Shown: positions 1 to 12,293, counted from the stretch's first letter. The stretch: 64,000 nucleotides of DNA from Conchocele bisecta (GCA_029237695.1 JAQRGA010000042.1:310001-374000); one strand, 5' to 3'. Numbers and translations are program-made. Notes: generated by a model from the letters alone, not told the origin.

Positions 1-1
1 T

Positions 2-1381
2 GCAGAATATCCTGTAGTTATTGAAATGATTAGCAGATTTAGAACTAAAGCTGAGCAGAAAAAAATCACTGAAAAACTGAAAGAAGGAAAAATAGATATA
101 ATTATAGGTACTCATAGATTGACTCAGAATGATATTGATTTTAAATCTTTGGGTTTGGTTGTAATTGATGAGGAGCAGCGTTTTGGTGTAGCTCATAAAG
201 AAAGATTTAAAAAGATGAGGTCAACGGTTGATGTTTTGACTATGACTGCAACTCCAATACCAAGAACATTATATTTGGCAATGTCAGGAATAAGAGATTT
301 AAGTACAATAATGACTGCACCAAATAATAGACTGCCAGTGGAGACAATACTCTGCTTATTTGATTATAGTGTAATTAAAAAGGCAATACTAAATGAAGTG
401 AAAAGAGGAGGTCAGGTATTTTTTCTATATAATAGAGTTAAAACCATTGAAAATCAGTGTAGAAAACTTCAGGAATTAATGCCTGAAGTTAAATTCAAAG
501 TTGCACATGGGCAGATGGCTGGAAATGAATTAGAAGGAATTATGTCTTTGTTTATTGACGGTAAAATAGATGTTCTTGTCTGTACTACTATTATTGAATC
601 AGGTGTGGATATACCTAATGCAAATACAATTATAATAGAGCGGGCTGATAGATTTGGTTTAGCGGAATTATATCAACTAAGAGGACGAGTTGGAAGATGG
701 TCGAGACAGGCATATGCTTATTTATTAATTCCAACATCAAATATAATGTCATTAACAGCTCGGGATCGATTAGGGGCAATTAGAAAATATACCCAATTGG
801 GTGCAGGTTTTAAATTAGCATTGAGAGATCTTGAAGTAAGAGGTTCCGGTAACATTTTGGGAACAGAGCAGAGCGGACATATTAATGCTGTTGGTTTTGG
901 ATTATACTGCCAATTATTGAAAGTTTCAATTTCTTTATTAAAAGGTAAAAAAGATATTTGTATAGCTGAAGTTGATCTATTTATTGATTTTATTGATTTT
1001 GGACAAAGTTTGAATAAAGCAAAACTTAACGCTTACTTATCATCTAAATATATTACATCAGAAAGATTAAGATTAGAATTTTATAGAAGGTTTTCTTTTA
1101 TTATATCATATAAGGAAATTGAAGGTTTAGTAGAAGAAATTAAAGATAGATTTGGAAAATTGCCTCCTGAAGCTAAACTTTATATTGATATAATGAAGCT
1201 TCGTTTGACACTTAGTATGGGAGGATACTCTTCCCTGAGTGTAAGAGATGGACATATTTTTATTGAAAACGATAAAGGTAGTGAGTTATTAATTAACGGC
1301 AAGATACCTAAAATAAAAAGTGAGACTGCTGAACAGAAATTGGTTGAGTTATCTGATATTATTTATACATATATCAAATAA
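2..1381 (+). CDS. mfd: Transcription-repair coupling factor Mfd, C-terminal part (5' truncated by window edge)
   Basis: Mfd is a DNA translocase that removes stalled RNA polymerase from damaged template and recruits UvrA. The reading frame is open from base 2, so the start lies outside the window. About 459 residues are visible. Helicase motifs are clear: D-E-E-Q-R-F-G-V about 50 residues after the first Met, T-A-T-P-I-P-R-T about 25 residues later, then the second RecA lobe with G-V-D-I-P-N-A-N-T and Q-L-R-G-R-V-G-R. The part after the L-R-D-L-E-V-R-G-S-G-N-I-L-G stretch corresponds to the C-terminal TRCF domain. RecG shares the helicase core, but this stretch and the C-terminal domain point to Mfd. 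The next gene begins 8 bases after the stop, so cotranscription with the crcB pair is likely. Confidence 0.93.
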   Translation, partial: AEYPVVIEMISRFRTKAEQKKITEKLKEGKIDIIIGTHRLTQNDIDFKSLGLVVIDEEQRFGVAHKERFKKMRSTVDVLTMTATPIPRTLYLAMSGIRDLSTIMTAPNNRLPVETILCLFDYSVIKKAILNEVKRGGQVFFLYNRVKTIENQCRKLQELMPEVKFKVAHGQMAGNELEGIMSLFIDGKIDVLVCTTIIESGVDIPNANTIIIERADRFGLAELYQLRGRVGRWSRQAYAYLLIPTSNIMSLTARDRLGAIRKYTQLGAGFKLALRDLEVRGSGNILGTEQSGHINAVGFGLYCQLLKVSISLLKGKKDICIAEVDLFIDFIDFGQSLNKAKLNAYLSSKYITSERLRLEFYRRFSFIISYKEIEGLVEEIKDRFGKLPPEAKLYIDIMKLRLTLSMGGYSSLSVRDGHIFIENDKGSELLINGKIPKIKSETAEQKLVELSDIIYTYIK

Positions 1382-1389
1382 GAAATAAA

Positions 1390-1821
1390 ATGAGAAAAAG
1401 AAATATTGTAAAATTAAAACTTTTGCTGTTTCAATCACTAATAGTTGGAATCGGAGGTGTTTTAGGAGCAATATCAAGATATATTCTTGAAGGTTTGGTG
1501 AAGTTTTTTACAGGCTTAACTATATTCCCTATAGGAACTTTTATTGTTAATATACTTGGATGTTTACTTATTGGAATAATCTTTGGATTGATGGATGATT
1601 ATAGTTCTGTTGGCTCTAGAATAAGATTGTTCTTTATAACAGGATATCTTGGTGCATTAACAACATTTTCATCTTTTGGGATTGATACTTTTAAACTTAT
1701 TCTTAGTAATCATCAAGTAATTGCTGTTTTTAATATATTGATGCAGGTGATTGTTGGATTATTTGCTGTATGGCTGGGTTATGTTGTAATTAGGATAATA
1801 GGTAGAATTCGTAGAGTTTGA
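1390..1821 (+). CDS. crcB: Fluoride channel CrcB/FluC, first of two tandem copies
   Basis: Small integral membrane protein of 143 residues that exports fluoride as a dual-topology dimer. The family signatures are present in order: G-G-V-L-G-A-I-S-R-Y near residue 22, G-T-F-I-V-N-I-L-G-C near 49, and the phenylalanine-box region T-T-F-S-S-F at 91-96. Four hydrophobic segments fit the family. It follows mfd by 8 bases and is followed by a second crcB. The T-T-F-S-S-F box differs slightly from the T-T-F-S-T-F of the second copy, which fits the known two-gene arrangement in which the products may form a heterodimer. That pairing is inferred. The N-terminus is about 10 residues longer than in copy two. 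Confidence 0.92.
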   Translation: MRKRNIVKLKLLLFQSLIVGIGGVLGAISRYILEGLVKFFTGLTIFPIGTFIVNILGCLLIGIIFGLMDDYSSVGSRIRLFFITGYLGALTTFSSFGIDTFKLILSNHQVIAVFNILMQVIVGLFAVWLGYVVIRIIGRIRRV

Positions 1822-1863
1822 ATCCTAATTTGAACTTTATTATAAGTATATTTGAGGTTTATC

Positions 1864-2247
1864 ATGTTAATGCAGTGTCTTTTCGTTGGAATAGGCGGTT
1901 TCTTTGGAGCAATATCCCGATTCCTTATTTCAACAAAAGTTCAAAATTTTTCTAAAAGTTCAGTTTTCCCCTATGGAACTTTGAGCGTTAATTTATTAGG
2001 CTGTTTAATCATTGGATTTTTATCTGGTACTGTTTTACATTCAAGTTATCTTAGTATAGATTTGCAGAATTTATTAATAACCGGTTTTCTTGGAGCATTA
2101 ACAACTTTTTCTACATTTGGCTTTGAGACATATGCTCTAATTCGTAGTAGATCTATAAAATTAGCAATTATAAATATTTTATTACAGGTAATTATTGGTA
2201 TATTATTACTTTGGTTAGGATTTTTTATTGCAGGTATTTTATTTTAA
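1864..2247 (+). CDS. crcB: Fluoride channel CrcB/FluC, second tandem copy
   Basis: A 127-residue CrcB/FluC paralogue with the same landmarks as its neighbour: G-G-F-F-G-A-I-S-R-F near residue 11, G-T-L-S-V-N-L-L-G-C near 38, and canonical T-T-F-S-T-F at 80-85. I chose the ATG at 1864 over the in-frame TTG at 1852 because a GAGG Shine-Dalgarno sequence lies at 1854-1857 with 6-base spacing, and the upstream TTG would overlap it. The two copies are divergent, so the duplication is old or the second copy was acquired separately. The downstream DUF190 gene starts 26 bases after the stop. Confidence 0.92.
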   Translation: MLMQCLFVGIGGFFGAISRFLISTKVQNFSKSSVFPYGTLSVNLLGCLIIGFLSGTVLHSSYLSIDLQNLLITGFLGALTTFSTFGFETYALIRSRSIKLAIINILLQVIIGILLLWLGFFIAGILF

Positions 2248-2273
2248 CTTTTTTATTTAAAGGAATAGATTTG

Positions 2274-2618
2274 ATGAAAGAACATCATTATAAGTTGTTG
2301 AGAATTTTTATAAATGAAAAAGACCGTTATAATAAATATCTATTAAGTGATTGGATTATTAATAAAGCTTTGGAAGATGATATTGCTTCTGCAATGGTTT
2401 TTAGAGGGGTGGGAGGCTTTGGTGGAGGAAGAAAGATTCATACATCAAAAATTTTAGCTCTGTCGATAGATCTTCCACTTGTTATTGAGATTATAGATTC
2501 AGAAGAGAATATTAGAAATTTATTAGGTAACATTGAGCCTGCTATATCACATGGGATATCCATAATTGGAGATGTTGCCGTGAAATTTTATGGAAAGAGG
2601 AAGAGTGAAGAAGATTGA
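2274..2618 (+). CDS. DUF190 family protein associated with CrcB
   Basis: A 114-residue soluble protein of the DUF190 family, a PII-like small fold often found next to crcB. The motif A-M-V-F-R-G-V-G-G-F-G followed by the I-H-T-S-K-I-L-A-L-S-I-D-L-P segment and the P-L-V-I-E-I-I-D-S stretch are typical. The ATG at 2274 is supported by AAAGGA at 2259-2264. A start at 2211 would overlap the crcB coding region by 37 bases and has no such signal. Its biochemical role is not established. The position directly after two fluoride channels suggests a part in fluoride or ion homeostasis, which is guilt by association only. Confidence 0.85.
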   Translation: MKEHHYKLLRIFINEKDRYNKYLLSDWIINKALEDDIASAMVFRGVGGFGGGRKIHTSKILALSIDLPLVIEIIDSEENIRNLLGNIEPAISHGISIIGDVAVKFYGKRKSEED

Positions 2619-2660
2619 GTATAAACTAGTTTAACATATTTAATATTAAAAGAAACTTTA

Positions 2661-3836
2661 ATGATTAGTTTACGTAAAGTTGGCGAAACAATAGAAAAAT
2701 ATGCTGTTGATGTAATGAATGAACGTAATTATTCCCATTTTGGAATATTTATACGAGGTGTATTTTTTACTTTCTCAAGAGTATATAGAAATATAGTTCA
2801 GTTTAGGCATTGGTTATATGACAAAGGTATATATAGGAGAACACCGCTTGGTTGTTTGGTTGTGAGTGTTGGCAATCTAACGTGCGGAGGGACTGGTAAA
2901 ACTCCTGTAGTTGAGATTTTTGCAAAAACTTTATCTAAAAATGGACGAAAAGTAGCAATTTTAAGTAGAGGCTATAAAAGCAAAGATAGAACTTTCATTG
3001 AAAAAATAAAGGCTTTTAATAAATCTAAAAGAAATGAAGTACCCCCTAGAATTGTATCTGATGGAGAAAATCTTCTGCTAAATTTTTCAATGGCAGGGGA
3101 TGAACCTTATATGCTTGCCTCTAATCTTGAAAATGTAATTGTTTTAGTTGATAAGGATAGAGTGAAATCTGGTAAGTTTGCTATTCATGAATACGAGGTA
3201 GATGTTTTGATTTTAGATGATGGATTTCAGTATTTGGATTTGAAACCTCATATTAATATTGTTCTTATTGATTCTACAAATCCATTTCATAATCATCATG
3301 TGCTACCGCGTGGATTACTTAGAGAGCCGATTAAAAATATTAGAAGAGCTGATTATATTTTTTTGACAAAATCAAATGGTGGAAATCATATAAGACATTT
3401 AAAACGATTTATTGAACATCATAATAGAAATGCTGAAATTATTGAATGCTGTCATAAGCCCAAATATTTAGAAAAAGTTTTTAAGCGTGGTGAAAAAAGT
3501 CCACTTAAAATTTTAAGTGGCAAAAAGATTGCTGCATTAAGCGGGATTGCAGTTCCTGAAAGTTTCGAGAATTTTTTAAGAGATCATGGTGCTGTTATAG
3601 TTTATAGTGAAAGCTTTGCTGATCATCATAATTATGATCAGCAGGAAATAATAAACTTCATGAACCATGCTAAAAAATTTGATGCTGAAATGATACTGAC
3701 TACAGAAAAGGATGCAGTCAGAATGCCATCGCTTACACGTAGAGATGTTCCATTTTATTTTCTTCGTATAGAAATAGATATACTAAATGGATTAGAAAAT
3801 TTTGATCAATGTATTTCTAGAATTTGCTTTAGGTAA
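2661..3836 (+). CDS. lpxK: Tetraacyldisaccharide 4'-kinase LpxK
   Basis: LpxK phosphorylates the 4' position of the tetraacyldisaccharide lipid A precursor at the inner membrane, so the cell makes lipid A. The 391-residue product has the LpxK-type P-loop C-G-G-T-G-K-T-P at about residues 75-82 directly after V-G-N-L-T. It also has the D-D-G-F-Q-Y-L-D-L motif near residue 188 and [12 protein letters not shown], all diagnostic. The N-terminal 60 residues contain a weak hydrophobic segment, expected for membrane attachment. It is somewhat longer than the usual 320-370 residues. It is the last gene of the mfd-crcB-crcB-DUF190 run. No strong ribosome binding site precedes the ATG. Confidence 0.93.
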   Translation: MISLRKVGETIEKYAVDVMNERNYSHFGIFIRGVFFTFSRVYRNIVQFRHWLYDKGIYRRTPLGCLVVSVGNLTCGGTGKTPVVEIFAKTLSKNGRKVAILSRGYKSKDRTFIEKIKAFNKSKRNEVPPRIVSDGENLLLNFSMAGDEPYMLASNLENVIVLVDKDRVKSGKFAIHEYEVDVLILDDGFQYLDLKPHINIVLIDSTNPFHNHHVLPRGLLREPIKNIRRADYIFLTKSNGGNHIRHLKRFIEHHNRNAEIIECCHKPKYLEKVFKRGEKSPLKILSGKKIAALSGIAVPESFENFLRDHGAVIVYSESFADHHNYDQQEIINFMNHAKKFDAEMILTTEKDAVRMPSLTRRDVPFYFLRIEIDILNGLENFDQCISRICFR

Positions 3837-3884
3837 TATTTAGGCAATGAACTTAATAAAAAAATAATATTTTATAAGTAAGAA

Positions 3885-4543
3885 ATTTTTCTATAACTTT
3901 TAAAGCGAATGATAATCTTGCAGTAAATGATATATCATTTAATATTTTAAAATAGTGAAATCTTAGCTTTTTTTGGTAAAAGTGTTACCTATTTATCATT
4001 AGCTAAATTAATTGATCAAGATACTATATCTAAAATTTATGGTAAGATTTTAATTAAAGTAACTGAAAATAAATCTATTATATAGAATGAAGGCATCAGA
4101 GAGAGAATTAAGGAATTCACGAAGCAATAAAATCAGTTATATATTCCACGAAGCATCTATATCTTTAAACCCTATTTCTAAAATTGGAGATCAGATGGCT
4201 GAAACTGTAAAAATTGACCATAAAAATTGTATTTCTATAGAATAAGAAGTTATTAAATTATTGAATATAGTTAAAATTATACACTGCTACTAACATGAAC
4301 TTAATGGAGGAATGCAGTAGAGAATTATGATTGCTATGGCACCAGCCATGTAAACCGGATATTTTGATTGCAGATAAACCTACTAATGCATTAGATGTAA
4401 TAATTCAAGTAGAAATAATTAGTCTGTCAAAGGATATTAAAGAAGAAGGACAAAGATCTATTCTAATTGTTACGCATAATCTAGGCTCGGTTCTTGATTT
4501 TCCTGAAATTGAAGTACATAATAGTTTAACTAAAATACAGTAG
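3885..4543 (+). pseudogene. Decayed OppD/DppD-type peptide ABC transporter ATPase
   Basis: Translated fragments in shifting frames match the order of an oligopeptide ABC transporter ATPase. First comes A-V-N-D-I-S-F-N-I-L (family: A-V-D-D-V-S-F-D-I) near 3920. Next are V-T-Y-L-S-L-A-K-L after a ruined Walker A, and S-L-N-P-I-S-K-I-G-D-Q-M-A-E-T near 4165. A signature motif read as H-E-L-N-G-G-M-Q-x-R-I-M-I-A-M-A lies near 4295-4340. The last part is P-D-I-L-I-A-D-K-P-T-N-A-L-D-V, where the Walker B region normally reads A-D-E-P-T, then L-I-V-T-H-N-L-G. Several stops and frameshifts break it and the Walker B glutamate is replaced. An open stretch of 70 codons at 4331-4543 is only the surviving tail. 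No partner permease or binding-protein genes are nearby. Confidence 0.85.
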
Positions 4544-5095
4544 ATGTAAACTTCTATTAATAGAGTGTTTACCTAGATTATTTTGTGCATTGTCATTATA
4601 TATAATAACATTTTTTGATTATTTTTTATAATTTAGTTTGACAAGTGTAATGGTTATGTTAATTTAAGATTCTGTGTTCGGGAACTACAAGAATAATGCT
4701 TTAGATAGAGCAGTATGATCCTTAGTTTTTTGAATATATTTTTAGGTTGTTTTAAAAAACTTGTTAAAAAGTTTTGTAAAATGGTTTGACTAAAAAAGAA
4801 TTTCAGCTATTTTAGAAACTCGTTTTTAATCAAACGAGCTTTTAAAAGAAAGTTAAATAAAAATTATAATTTAGTTTGTAAAGTTTATTTAATTAAGTAT
4901 TTTAAAAGTCCGCTTTTGTTACTAAGCAAACAGCGGTGTTCATTGAAAGATTTGAGAATTGAATTGTGCGGATAATCCGCAATTAATTTGAGAAACAAAA
5001 TAAACATACTAGTTTAGTAGTTCTTATTTAAAAATGAAATAGATGAGAACTCTTACATATGTAGAAAGAATGCCTTAGTTGGTATTTTAATTTTA
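4544..5095 (+). promoter_or_regulatory. rRNA operon leader with candidate promoters and 5' half of the 16S processing stem
   Basis: About 550 bases without a gene. One candidate sigma-70 promoter is TTGACT at 4786-4791, a 16-base spacer and TATTTT at 4808-4813. A second TTGACA sits at 4638-4643 with no convincing -10 at the right distance. A 7-bp hairpin (4819-4825 with 4832-4838) follows the first promoter and is trailed by TTTT. A boxA-like GTTCATTGAAA starts at 4938, resembling GTTCTTTGAAA ahead of the 23S gene near 6976. The segment 4952-4975 pairs with 6717-6740 downstream of 16S. Promoter calls are by eye only. Confidence 0.45.
4952..4975 (+). other. 5' strand of the 16S rRNA processing stem
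   Basis: These 24 bases are complementary to 6717-6740 beyond the 3' end of 16S. Positions 4957-4975 pair with 6717-6735 without mismatch, and the outer five positions pair with two G-U wobbles. Such a long stem bringing the ends of pre-16S together is the classic RNase III substrate. Confidence 0.8.
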
Positions 5096-5572
5096 TTTAT
5101 GGAGAGTTTGATCCTGGCTCAGAACGAACGCTGGCGGCATGGATTAGGCATGCAAGTCGAACGAAAATCTCAAGCTTGCTTGAGAGGAAAGTGGCGAAAG
5201 GGTGAGTAACGCGTGAGTAAGCTACCCCCAAGTTGGGAATAATTCTCCGAAAGGAGGACTAATACCGGATAATGTTAATTTACTGCATGGTATATTAATT
5301 AAAGATTTATCGCTTGGGGATGTGCTCGCGTTCCATTATGCTTGTTGGTAGGGTAACGGCCTACCAAGGCTATGACGGATAGGTGGTCTGAGAGGATGGT
5401 CACCCACACTGGGACTGAGACACTGCCCAGACTCCTACGGGAGGCTGCAGTCGAGAATCTTCCGCAATGGGCGAAAGCCTGACGGAGCAATGCCGCGTGT
5501 AGGATGAAGGCCCTTGGGTCGTAAACTACTGTCACTGGGGATGAACAAAATGACAGTACCCAGAGAGGAAGC

Positions 5573-5616
<44 letters not shown>

Positions 5617-5851
5617 AAGCGTTGTTCGGATTTATTGGGCGTAAAGGGTTCGTAGGTGGTTTATTAAGTTTGATGTGAAATCCCGAGGCTTAACCTCGGA
5701 ACTGCATTGAAAACTGGTAGACTAGAGGATCGGAGAGGAAAGCGGAATTTCAGGTGTAGCGGTGGAATGCGTAGATATCTGAAAGAACACCGACAGCGAA
5801 GGCAGCTTTCTGGACGACTCCTGACACTGAGGGACGAAAGCGTGGGTAGCG

Positions 5852-5889
<38 letters not shown>

Positions 5890-5958
5890 TTGTGTGCTTG
5901 GCCTGGGGGGATTCAACCCCCTCCGGGTCGGAGCTAACGCATTAAGCACACCGCCTGG

Positions 5959-6055
<97 letters not shown>

Positions 6056-6114
6056 CCTGGACTTGACATACAACTGCAATCCTGTGAAAGCAGGAGTTCC
6101 TTCGGGACAGTTAT

Positions 6115-6157
<43 letters not shown>

Positions 6158-6443
6158 CGGTTAAGTCCGGCAACGAGCGCAACCCGTGTCATTAGTTGCT
6201 ACCAGGTTATGCTGGGCACTCTAATGAGACTGCCCGTGTTAAGCGGGAGGAAGGCGCGGACGACGTCAAGTCAGTATGGCCCTTATGTCCAGGGCTGCAC
6301 ACGTGCTACAATGGTCGGTACAATGTGACGCAATACCGCGAGGTGGAGCAAATCACCAAAACCGGCCCCAGTTCAGATTGTAGTCTGCAACTCGACTACA
6401 TGAAGTCGGAATCGCTAGTAAAGGCGTATCAGCTATGGCGCCT

Positions 6444-6485
<42 letters not shown>

Positions 6486-6561
6486 CGGAAGCTGTTTGCA
6501 CCCGAAGTCGTTGACCCAACTGGATTTTCCAGAGGGAGACGCCGAAGGTGTGGAGGGTAAC

Positions 6562-6619
<58 letters not shown>
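5096..6619 (+). rRNA. rrs: 16S ribosomal RNA
   Basis: Universal landmarks are present: AGAGTTTGATCCTGGCTCAG at 5103, GTGCCAGCAGCCGCGGTAA near 5587, ATTAGATACCC near 5858, CAACGAGCGCAACCC near 6171, GGATTAG-region helices, and the anti-Shine-Dalgarno end GGATCACCTCCTTT near 6606. Ends are set by alignment in mind with the E. coli gene, giving about 1524 nt. The stretch GAGAATCTTCCGCAATGGGCGAAAGCCTGACG and the overall helix lengths suggest a PVC-group organism, probably Lentisphaerae. This is the only 16S in the window and the first gene of the operon. Short open frames on either strand inside it are meaningless. Confidence 0.98.
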
Positions 6620-6627
<8 letters not shown>

Positions 6628-6772
6628 TAATCCGGATATATATCATTAAGATTAATCCGTGATACGGTTGAACTCCCATTAATTTGGGATGAGGACAGAG
6701 GTAACTTTGTCAAGGGTTATCCGCACAATTCAATTTTTAAGTCGAAAGACTGTAAAAGGAGTTAAAAAATTT

Positions 6773-6849
6773 GGGGCTATAGCTCAGTTGGCTAGAGCGC
6801 CAGCTTTGCAAGCTGGATGTCAAGGGTTCGAGTCCCTTTAGCTCCACCA
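6773..6849 (+). tRNA. tRNA-Ala(TGC)
   Basis: Lies in the 16S-23S spacer. The 7-bp acceptor stem pairs 6773-6779 with 6839-6845, with one G-U. The anticodon stem CCAGC/GCTGG encloses the loop TTTGCAA with anticodon TGC at 6807-6809. The T-arm GGTTCGAGTC and a genomically encoded CCA end (6847-6849) are present. Confidence 0.97.
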
Positions 6850-6893
6850 GATTTATAATGTATGGAGCGGTCTGGTAATCAGGATCGGTTTTT

Positions 6894-6970
6894 GGGCGTA
6901 TAGCTCAGCTGGTTAGAGCGCGTCCCTGATAAGGACGAGGTCCCTGGTTCAAGTCCAGGTACGCCCACCA
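6894..6970 (+). tRNA. tRNA-Ile(GAT)
   Basis: Second tRNA of the rRNA spacer, 44 bases after tRNA-Ala. Acceptor GGGCGTA pairs with TACGCCC. The anticodon loop CTGATAA carries GAT at 6928-6930. T-loop GGTTCAAGTCC is present and the CCA is encoded. The Ala-Ile order is the common bacterial arrangement. Confidence 0.97.
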
Positions 6971-7086
6971 TTAACAGTTCTTTGAAAATTTGGAATATGG
7001 AATATATTTTCATATATAACTATTTATTACTATAAAGGGTAAAGAAACAACTTTGCAATTAATAAACAATCAAGATTTTTCTTGGT

Positions 7087-10028
<2,942 letters not shown>

Positions 10029-10154
10029 CCTTTTTTCTCATTAGTTGTCGTTTGAGAACTGATGAGAAGAAGGCAGAGAAAATCTCATATTGCTTTATAG
10101 TAATAATTTGTAATAAATGAATTTATATTCCTATCCAATTTTTTTATTTTTTTG

Positions 10155-10272
10155 ACCTTGGTGTCTATAGCAAAGTGGCAACACCCGTTCTCATCCCGAA
10201 CACGGAAGTTAAGCACTTTAGCGGCGATGGTACTGCATTTAAGAGTGTGGGAGAGTAGCACGATGCCAAGGT
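10155..10272 (+). rRNA. rrf: 5S ribosomal RNA
   Basis: The ends pair as ACCTTGG with CCAAGGT. Internal landmarks are AACACCCGTTCTCATCCCGAAC and GGGAGAGTAGCACG. Length is about 118 nt, usual for 5S. It is the last gene of the rRNA operon and is followed directly by a run of seven T, so the closing helix plus T-run may itself act as the operon terminator. Confidence 0.95.
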
Positions 10273-10621
10273 CTTTTTTTGTCTATAAAAAATAAAGCAC
10301 TAAATAAATAACTACTAGAAAAATACACAAATACAATTAAATTCATATTTTTTAACTACACATATTATAAAATACAACATATAGATATAATTGATGAAAA
10401 GATAATAGATTGATCCAGATCAAATGAATTTATAATATCTATTTATACCCTGACAAATTGCTTTTAGAAAATTAACTATATGCTAACGCTTTAATCATCT
10501 TATTTTAGAACAGCTGTAAATTTAACTTACGCAAAGTTTCGATAGTATTGCAAAAAATGTAAATATATAATATTGGGCTATAATTTTCAAAAATAGGTAA
10601 ATTAAAATCTAGAGAATATCT
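10273..10621. other. AT-rich gap after the rRNA operon with a dispersed repeat
   Basis: No gene is visible. It holds a roughly 42-base stretch (10462-10503) repeated imperfectly at 34323-34365. The sequence GCAAAGTTT near 10532 resembles the inner part of IS6-family terminal repeats and may mark the left edge of the transposase relic that follows. Confidence 0.45.
10462..10503 (+). repeat. Dispersed repeat, copy 1
   Basis: Begins TTTTAGAAAATTAACTATA and matches 34323-34365 with a handful of substitutions. The first 19 bases are identical and the similarity may extend about 20 bases further upstream. It lies just outside the IS6 relic. Its nature is unknown; it could be a decayed mobile element end or a shared regulatory sequence. 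Confidence 0.55.
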
Positions 10622-11222
10622 ATGAGTAATAAAGCTGTACACCAAGAATTAAATGACCTGAGTATGAACCTGAAATTATTTTACTTTCTATTAGATAGAA
10701 GTGGTTTTTCTTAGAGTTATCGAAACTTTGAAACTATTTTAAAGGGAAGCAGATTACACAACGATTTATCATTGGATTCAACACTATGCACCTGAGCTTG
10801 AGAAGAAAATTTTAAAAAGGTCTTAAATACTAAATCATTCCTTAAGAATTGATAAATATATATAAAAATTAAAAGTAAATGGCATTATTTTTATAGATCT
10901 GCAGATTCAGATAATAGTACAATTGATTTCTTTTTGAGTAAAAAAAAACAAGTACACCACCTAGAGTTTTTTGAGAAAGTCTATCAAAGCTAAGCATATT
11001 TTGATGCTTGAAAAACTTACAACTTATAAGGATAAAGTATATCCTGCGACAATAGCTGGGATTTTTTAAAATAATATTCTTTCTGATGAATCTATTCATA
11101 GAATTAATAGATATTTAAATAATTTTATTGAGTAGGATTGTCGGTAGATAAAAAGAAAATACGACCAGCTTATAGGATACTTTTCATATAAAACTACCTA
11201 TAATACTATTTATTAAACCAAA
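10622..11222 (+). pseudogene. IS6-family transposase relic
   Basis: Pieces in changing frames reproduce the IS6 (IS26-like) transposase in order. S-Y-R-N-F-E-x-I-L is followed by I-Y-H-W-I-Q-H-Y-A-P-E-L-E-K-K-I near 10765. Then come R-I-D-K-Y-I where the family has R-V-D-E-T-Y-I, and K-W-H-Y-F-Y-R-S-A-D-S-D-N-S-T-I-D-F-F-L-S near 10880-10935. Further on are Y-K-D-K-V-Y-P-A-T-I-A (family D-K-N-x-A-Y-P-x-A-I) and R-Y-L-N-N-F-I-E-x-D-C-R-x-I-K-R-K near 11105-11160. Several in-frame stops and frameshifts are present and the first catalytic motif is damaged, so the element is dead. Intact terminal inverted repeats are not recognisable. Confidence 0.88.
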
Positions 11223-12293
11223 ACTATAGCGATTTCAACTCAAAATATTGACTTTAAGTTTTCTCCCTTTTTAAATCCATCCTTTTCTAATTTTTACTGC
11301 TCTTGGAGGATATGTACACCACCAAAAGAATAATATTATTATCGCCAAGTTCTTCCTGATCAACTTTGTTAGCTTTTGAAAATTTGCCGCATGATTTTTT
11401 ATAAGAAGAACTGTTTTTATTCTATTAATATTTTTTAGATTCTTTTCTCTGTTATGATAAAATATTTAATTGATTAAATCTAATAATTATGTCTAGATTA
11501 ATTAATCTACAGATAAAATATTTAGCTGAAATTATACTTAATGGGAAGTGGAATCTTTGTTCAACTACATGCATATATCTTATGCTAGCGATAGCAATCA
11601 TCAACTCAATTTATATACAGAATGCATTTATTTAAGTAAACTCAATAGAGAATTATAATACCTAGAGAGAAGCTGAAATGGATTGAATCACAGCCTCAAA
11701 AGAAGTTCTATTTAAAAATAGGAAATTTATTATAATTATCTGCACCGATATAATAAAAATATAAAATTTTGCTAGAAGAAGATGAAATATTAAATAATAT
11801 AGTAAATTTTTTTAATGGAGTATTAAAATAGTAAAAATTAATTATTTATTCATGACTGATAATATCAAGAAATCATAGGTTTAATGAGGAAATATTTATC
11901 GTTGATATGAGAAATAAAAATAATTTACCATTGCACTTTGAGCATAAAATAACTTGTAATAATAGATATACTAAATGGCTTTATACTATACTTTTTACTA
12001 AAAAAATTGTTAGAAATAAAAAGGTGTCACATTGATATTACAGGAAAAAGACTCAGAATTATTAAGAACAGATTACAAAGAATTTGAAGTAAATAAATTT
12101 GAAAAAAATTGAAAATCAAAAATAGCCTGCAGAATATATGGATTTTTTTCTTCTATGATAAAAAATATTCACTTAACTCTCTGGAATAACTTAGTAAATT
12201 TTTCTTTATAAAAAAATTTTAATTTGTAAAAAATAAAACTTAATCTATATTTAAGTATATTAATTTATGCTAAATAAAAATTTGGATTTTTAA
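11223..12293. other. Eroded region with no intact gene
   Basis: About 1.07 kb of very AT-rich sequence without a supported gene. Short stretches still read like protein on the plus strand, for example W-E-V-E-S-L-F-N-Y-M-H-I-S-Y-A near 11550 and L-I-L-Q-E-K-D-S-E-L-L-R-T-D-Y near 12032. Stops interrupt them and I cannot assign a family. The likely content is one or more decayed genes next to the IS6 relic. Confidence 0.4.

Noticed and set aside
1382..1389. Fluoride riboswitch ahead of crcB
   Set aside because: Only 8 bases separate mfd from crcB, leaving no room for the riboswitch.
10869..11099. 76-codon open frame on the minus strand
   Set aside because: It is antisense to the IS6 transposase relic, whose motifs explain the sequence on the plus strand.
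11230..11330. AbrB-like antitoxin fragment on the minus strand (a stretch resembling P-P-R-A-V-K-I-R-K-G-W)
   Set aside because: Only about a dozen residues match loosely, with stops on either side and no toxin gene beside it. More likely the decayed right end of the IS6 relic.
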